In this document: positions 28,507 to 30,454 of the stretch, piece after piece
Layout: the number at the start of each line of letters is the position of its first letter
How positions within the stretch are numbered: the first letter of the stretch is position 1
Source of the DNA: a virus
Length of the DNA: 30,454 nt
IMG/VR virus record: IMGVR_UViG_3300032287_002561
Coordinates: 1 to 30,454 of that record
Strand: one strand, 5' to 3'
Position numbers and translations under genes: made by a program
Notes under the pieces: generated by a model
What the model was told of the DNA's origin: nothing
Seen by the model: only the letters and a program-made list of their open reading frames with translations
Databases searched by the model: none

Positions 28507-28956
28507 ATGAGAAAAGGTGAAATGCTAGGTAAGATGCTAGTTATTGCTACTAATGCTCATGCTGGTCAATTTGACAAAGGCGGCAATCCTTATATCCTTC
28601 ACCCTCTCAAGGTCATGCATTATCTCAAGACCGATGATGAGGAACTGATGTGCATGGCACTTGGTCATGATGTAGTCGAAGATACATCAGTTACATACAA
28701 GGACCTTCGTGATGCAGGTATCAGTGACCGCGTAATCAATGGCATCCGCGCATTGACTAAAGTGCCCGGTCAGACGTATGATGAGTATAAAGAAGGCGTA
28801 TTTGCTAGCGAGGATGCTATGCGTGTCAAGATGGCAGACTTGCGGCACAATACTGATATTCGCCGACTGAAAGGTGTCAGTGAAAAAGACATTGCTAGGA
28901 TGGCAAAGTATCATCAGTTTTTCATGGAAATTAAGTCACGTATTTGTAAGGAGTAA
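28507..28956 (+). CDS. MESH1/SpoT-like HD hydrolase, probable (p)ppGpp hydrolase (149 aa)
   Basis: GAAGGAG precedes the ATG. The metal-binding HD layout of small alarmone hydrolases is present: AHAGQFDKGGNPYILHPLKV with His32, ALGHDVVEDT with His54-Asp55 and Glu58-Asp59, and KMADLRHNTD with Asp111 and Asn115. No synthetase or regulatory domain follows, so it is hydrolase-only. In a phage it could cut host (p)ppGpp and suppress the stringent response during infection, an inference. Nucleotide pyrophosphohydrolase activity on another substrate is the main alternative. Confidence 0.88.
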   Translation: MRKGEMLGKMLVIATNAHAGQFDKGGNPYILHPLKVMHYLKTDDEELMCMALGHDVVEDTSVTYKDLRDAGISDRVINGIRALTKVPGQTYDEYKEGVFASEDAMRVKMADLRHNTDIRRLKGVSEKDIARMAKYHQFFMEIKSRICKE

Positions 28957-28959
28957 ATT

Positions 28960-29277
28960 ATGCCCTGCATGAGTTATGATACCGAATGGGCCCATTCAAG
29001 TGGCAATTCAGAAGTAAAGAAGGTTAAGGCTGAGGCCGACAAGTTGGCGCGAATCGCATGTGCTGCAATGGATATGCTAGAACAGTATGGTCCTGGTCTA
29101 AAGGGTATGAATAAAGAAGCGTTGACTTGGTATGAGAAGCATAAGTCAGAAGATAAAAAGCGTACGGATGCCGAAGCTAAGGTAAAGGCTAAGAAGGCAG
29201 AGGCCAACAAGTTGCGAAAAGAGGCATTAGCAAAACTAACCCCTGAAGAAATTAAGGCGTTTGGTATTAAGGTGTAA
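28960..29277 (+). CDS. conserved phage hypothetical protein, coiled coil (105 aa)
   Basis: AAGGAG precedes ATG 28960. The protein begins MPCMSYDTEWAHSSGN, has a helical core with LARIACAAMDMLEQYG and a Lys/Ala/Glu coiled coil (AEAKVKAKKAEANKLRKEAL), and ends LTPEEIKAFGIKV. The MPC.SY start with a following helical CAAMDMLE and W...HK segment is common among phage small proteins in my recall. The LT.EE...GI end recurs in the next gene. The function is unknown. Confidence 0.75.
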   Translation: MPCMSYDTEWAHSSGNSEVKKVKAEADKLARIACAAMDMLEQYGPGLKGMNKEALTWYEKHKSEDKKRTDAEAKVKAKKAEANKLRKEALAKLTPEEIKAFGIKV

Positions 29278-29279
29278 TT

Positions 29280-29609
29280 ATGAGCGAAGAAGATAGTGTA
29301 CTAACCAACGAAGTCATTGAGTATATCCAACGCGGTTTTGCCGATGATGGTTATATGTACAAGGCTGAGCGCATTTCTAGGAAGGTCATGGTCGAACTGG
29401 TTAAAGCTGGTCGTGCCGAATTCTTGCTGTTGCGTGATGATGAGGTTAGTAAATGGTGGAATGATATTGTGGGTAGCATTCAAGCTAAGATCGCTCGACA
29501 CAAGGAAAAGATGGCCATCTATGAATTGAAATTGCAGGCTTACAACAAGCTGACTGCTGCGGAAAGAAAGACGTTAGGCATTAGGAAACCTGTCAAACCC
29601 AAAGGTTGA
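29280..29609 (+). CDS. helical hypothetical protein (109 aa)
   Basis: It starts 2 bases after the previous stop behind AAGGTG. It is helical throughout (IQAKIARHKEKMAIYELKLQ) and ends LTAAERKTLGIRKPVKPKG; the LT..E.K.LGI element matches the previous gene, suggesting a shared C-terminal module. The stop TGA lies within the -35 box of the following promoter. Confidence 0.75.
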   Translation: MSEEDSVLTNEVIEYIQRGFADDGYMYKAERISRKVMVELVKAGRAEFLLLRDDEVSKWWNDIVGSIQAKIARHKEKMAIYELKLQAYNKLTAAERKTLGIRKPVKPKG

Positions 29610-29634
29610 CAATAAATGGTCTTGGGTATATAAT
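29606..29634 (+). promoter_or_regulatory. shared-type early promoter (TTGACA-ATAAAT set)
   Basis: TTGACA 29606-29611, 17-bp spacer starting ATAAATGG with CTTGGGTA, TATAAT 29629-29634. Its leader shares TAGACAGTTA and AGGAGCA with that of the promoter at 6982. Confidence 0.92.
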
Positions 29635-29667
29635 ACATACATAGACAGTTAAGACACAGGAGCAGTT

Positions 29668-29835
29668 ATGACGACTTTCACAGTTCACATGATCAATTTC
29701 AACATGAACAAGGGCACATTCAATACTGCCCAAGAAGCGATTGACCAAGCAAAGGCATTGGGGTTCGAATGTGCTATCTGGGTCAATGAACCTGGTAAGG
29801 ATTCTCTTCACCTGTGTACTGTCAAGCCTTACTAA
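29668..29835 (+). CDS. small hypothetical protein (55 aa)
   Basis: AGGAG precedes ATG 29668. The product begins MTTFTVHMINFNMNKGTFNT, with a helix AQEAIDQAKALGFEC and strands CAIWVNEPGKDSLHLCTVKP: a small beta-alpha-beta unit. The layout with TFTV start, helix, and VNEPG before CTVKP is familiar from short phage proteins (recall). The function is unknown. Confidence 0.7.
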   Translation: MTTFTVHMINFNMNKGTFNTAQEAIDQAKALGFECAIWVNEPGKDSLHLCTVKPY

Positions 29836-29866
29836 TTTTATTCATATTTACTTAACGGAGCAATAA

Positions 29867-30274
29867 ATGGGAACTAGATCCTTTGTCGGTGTACTGGTCG
29901 GCGACAAGTGCCGTGCAATCTACGTCCATTGGGACGGATATCTGAGCGGTGTCGGTGCTGAACTGCAAGAATACACTACCCAAGCAGCGGTTGAGGAACT
30001 GATTAGTCACGGTGACCGTAGTTCTTTGGAAGACGGATATTACAAGGATCGCGGCGAGGATGATGTTGATCCTATCGAATACGATACCTTTGAGGATTTC
30101 TTTGAAGCCTGCAAGAATTCGTGGGGTGAATATTACTACGTCTTTATGGATGGCGCTTGGTATTGCGGAACCACCTACGAACCCACTGTTATCAGTGGCA
30201 GCCCCTTGTACAAAAAATTGACCCCTTATGCAGAGGCAATCGTTCGGGAAACTGAATCTGCTGAAACTGTTTGA
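29867..30274 (+). CDS. conserved phage hypothetical protein (135 aa)
   Basis: ACGGAG precedes the ATG. The start MGTRSFVGVLVGDKCRAIYV then HWDGYLSGVGAELQEY, with ISHGDRSSLEDGYYKDRGED in the middle, follows a widespread phage and bacterial small-protein pattern: GTRS...V..G.....VY.H.DGY..G.G..L...Y, GD.S.L and a RGE segment. The protein is acidic and aromatic. No biochemical role is known to me. The stop TGA is inside the next promoter's -35 box. Confidence 0.8.
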   Translation: MGTRSFVGVLVGDKCRAIYVHWDGYLSGVGAELQEYTTQAAVEELISHGDRSSLEDGYYKDRGEDDVDPIEYDTFEDFFEACKNSWGEYYYVFMDGAWYCGTTYEPTVISGSPLYKKLTPYAEAIVRETESAETV

Positions 30275-30299
30275 CATACCACAATAATTTTGTTATAAT
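30271..30299 (+). promoter_or_regulatory. sigma70-like promoter
   Basis: TTGACA 30271-30276, 17-bp spacer, TATAAT 30294-30299, ahead of AAAAGGA and the last gene. The spacer is unlike the ATAAATC set. Confidence 0.88.
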
Positions 30300-30321
30300 A
30301 GTTTTTTTAAAAGGATTTATA

Positions 30322-30454
30322 ATGGCACATGTTCAAGTTAAAGTCACCAATAGTCTTGGTGTGTTCGAAGGTTTTATCAAGTTGGATGCAAATTCTACGC
30401 TTGAAGATGCAACCGATACCATGAAGGCTCTTATTGGTGGAGTCAACGCCGTTC
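30322..30454 (+). CDS. hypothetical protein, 3'-truncated by window edge
   Basis: AAAAGGA precedes ATG 30322. The visible 44 residues, starting MAHVQVKVTNSLGVFEGFIK then LDANSTLEDATDTMKALIGG, suggest two strands and a helix. The gene continues past the window, so no family can be named. Confidence 0.65.
   Translation, partial: MAHVQVKVTNSLGVFEGFIKLDANSTLEDATDTMKALIGGVNAV

Noticed and set aside
1-30454. General TAG or TAA recoding as the genetic code of this phage
   Set aside because: Long genes such as rIIA, ClpX, ligase and the 514-aa protein have no internal stops, and TAA ends most genes. Two isolated interruptions do not support a changed code in this region.
1-30454. tRNA genes, CRISPR arrays, insertion sequences, integrase or attachment sites
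   Set aside because: Nothing in either strand showed a cloverleaf with conserved arms, regularly spaced repeats, transposase motifs or flanking duplications; the tandem repeats found are coding.

Overview
The window looks like part of a large, tightly packed, lytic T4-type tailed phage (Caudoviricetes, myovirus-like). Marker genes are a T4-type RNase H/flap nuclease (cut by the left edge), a T4-type ATP-dependent DNA ligase, and an adjacent rIIA-rIIB pair. Most other genes are short, overlap by 1-4 bases (ATGA, TAATG, TGATG) and have no function I recognise. The sigma70-like early promoters and the proteobacterial style of ClpX, ClpP, ClpS and IbpA-type Hsp20 suggest a proteobacterial host. 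A freshwater or marine betaproteobacterium is a guess. I saw no tRNA, insertion sequence, integrase or CRISPR array.

Layout: (1) 1-4944, RNase H followed by a chain of overlapping small hypothetical genes, one of which (1061-2293) carries an in-frame TAA. (2) 5041-6650, small secreted or membrane-type proteins and a phasin-like protein, with two rho-independent terminators and a tiny gene holding an in-frame TAG. (3) 6683-10217, promoter-separated small early genes. (4) 10269-13830, DNA ligase and then a cluster of MNER-type paralogues; two more copies lie at 7474-8333. (5) 13841-17022, a predicted SPFH/band-7 lipoprotein and a coiled-coil membrane protein. (6) 17092-23097, a proteostasis island: ClpX, Hsp20, ClpS, two minus-strand genes (a degraded metallophosphoesterase and a membrane-anchored Lys/Pro/Ala protein), a SprT-like metalloprotease, a 514-aa unknown protein, and ClpP. 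(7) 23144-24283, a Cys-based phosphatase and a probable 2OG-Fe(II) oxygenase. (8) 24343-30454, early genes with rIIA-rIIB, a MESH1/SpoT-like alarmone hydrolase and further small genes.

Regulation is unusually readable. Nine promoters share TTGACA, a spacer starting ATAAAT (one variant), a 17-bp spacing and a TATAAT-like -10 box. They drive single genes or short operons. Five more sigma70-like promoters lack the shared spacer. The Hsp20 leader can fold into an upstream hairpin and a second hairpin that pairs a UUGCU motif with the Shine-Dalgarno sequence, as in bacterial ROSE RNA thermometers.

The most interesting system is the candidate phage proteolysis and chaperone module: ClpX with its ClpP-binding loop, ClpP with its full triad, ClpS with its N-degron pocket residues, and Hsp20 under a possible heat-sensing leader. 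The second is the MNER gene family, in which the codons for the C-terminal FGVEE also form the Shine-Dalgarno sequence and start of the next gene. All functions are assigned by reading motifs; no database search was possible.
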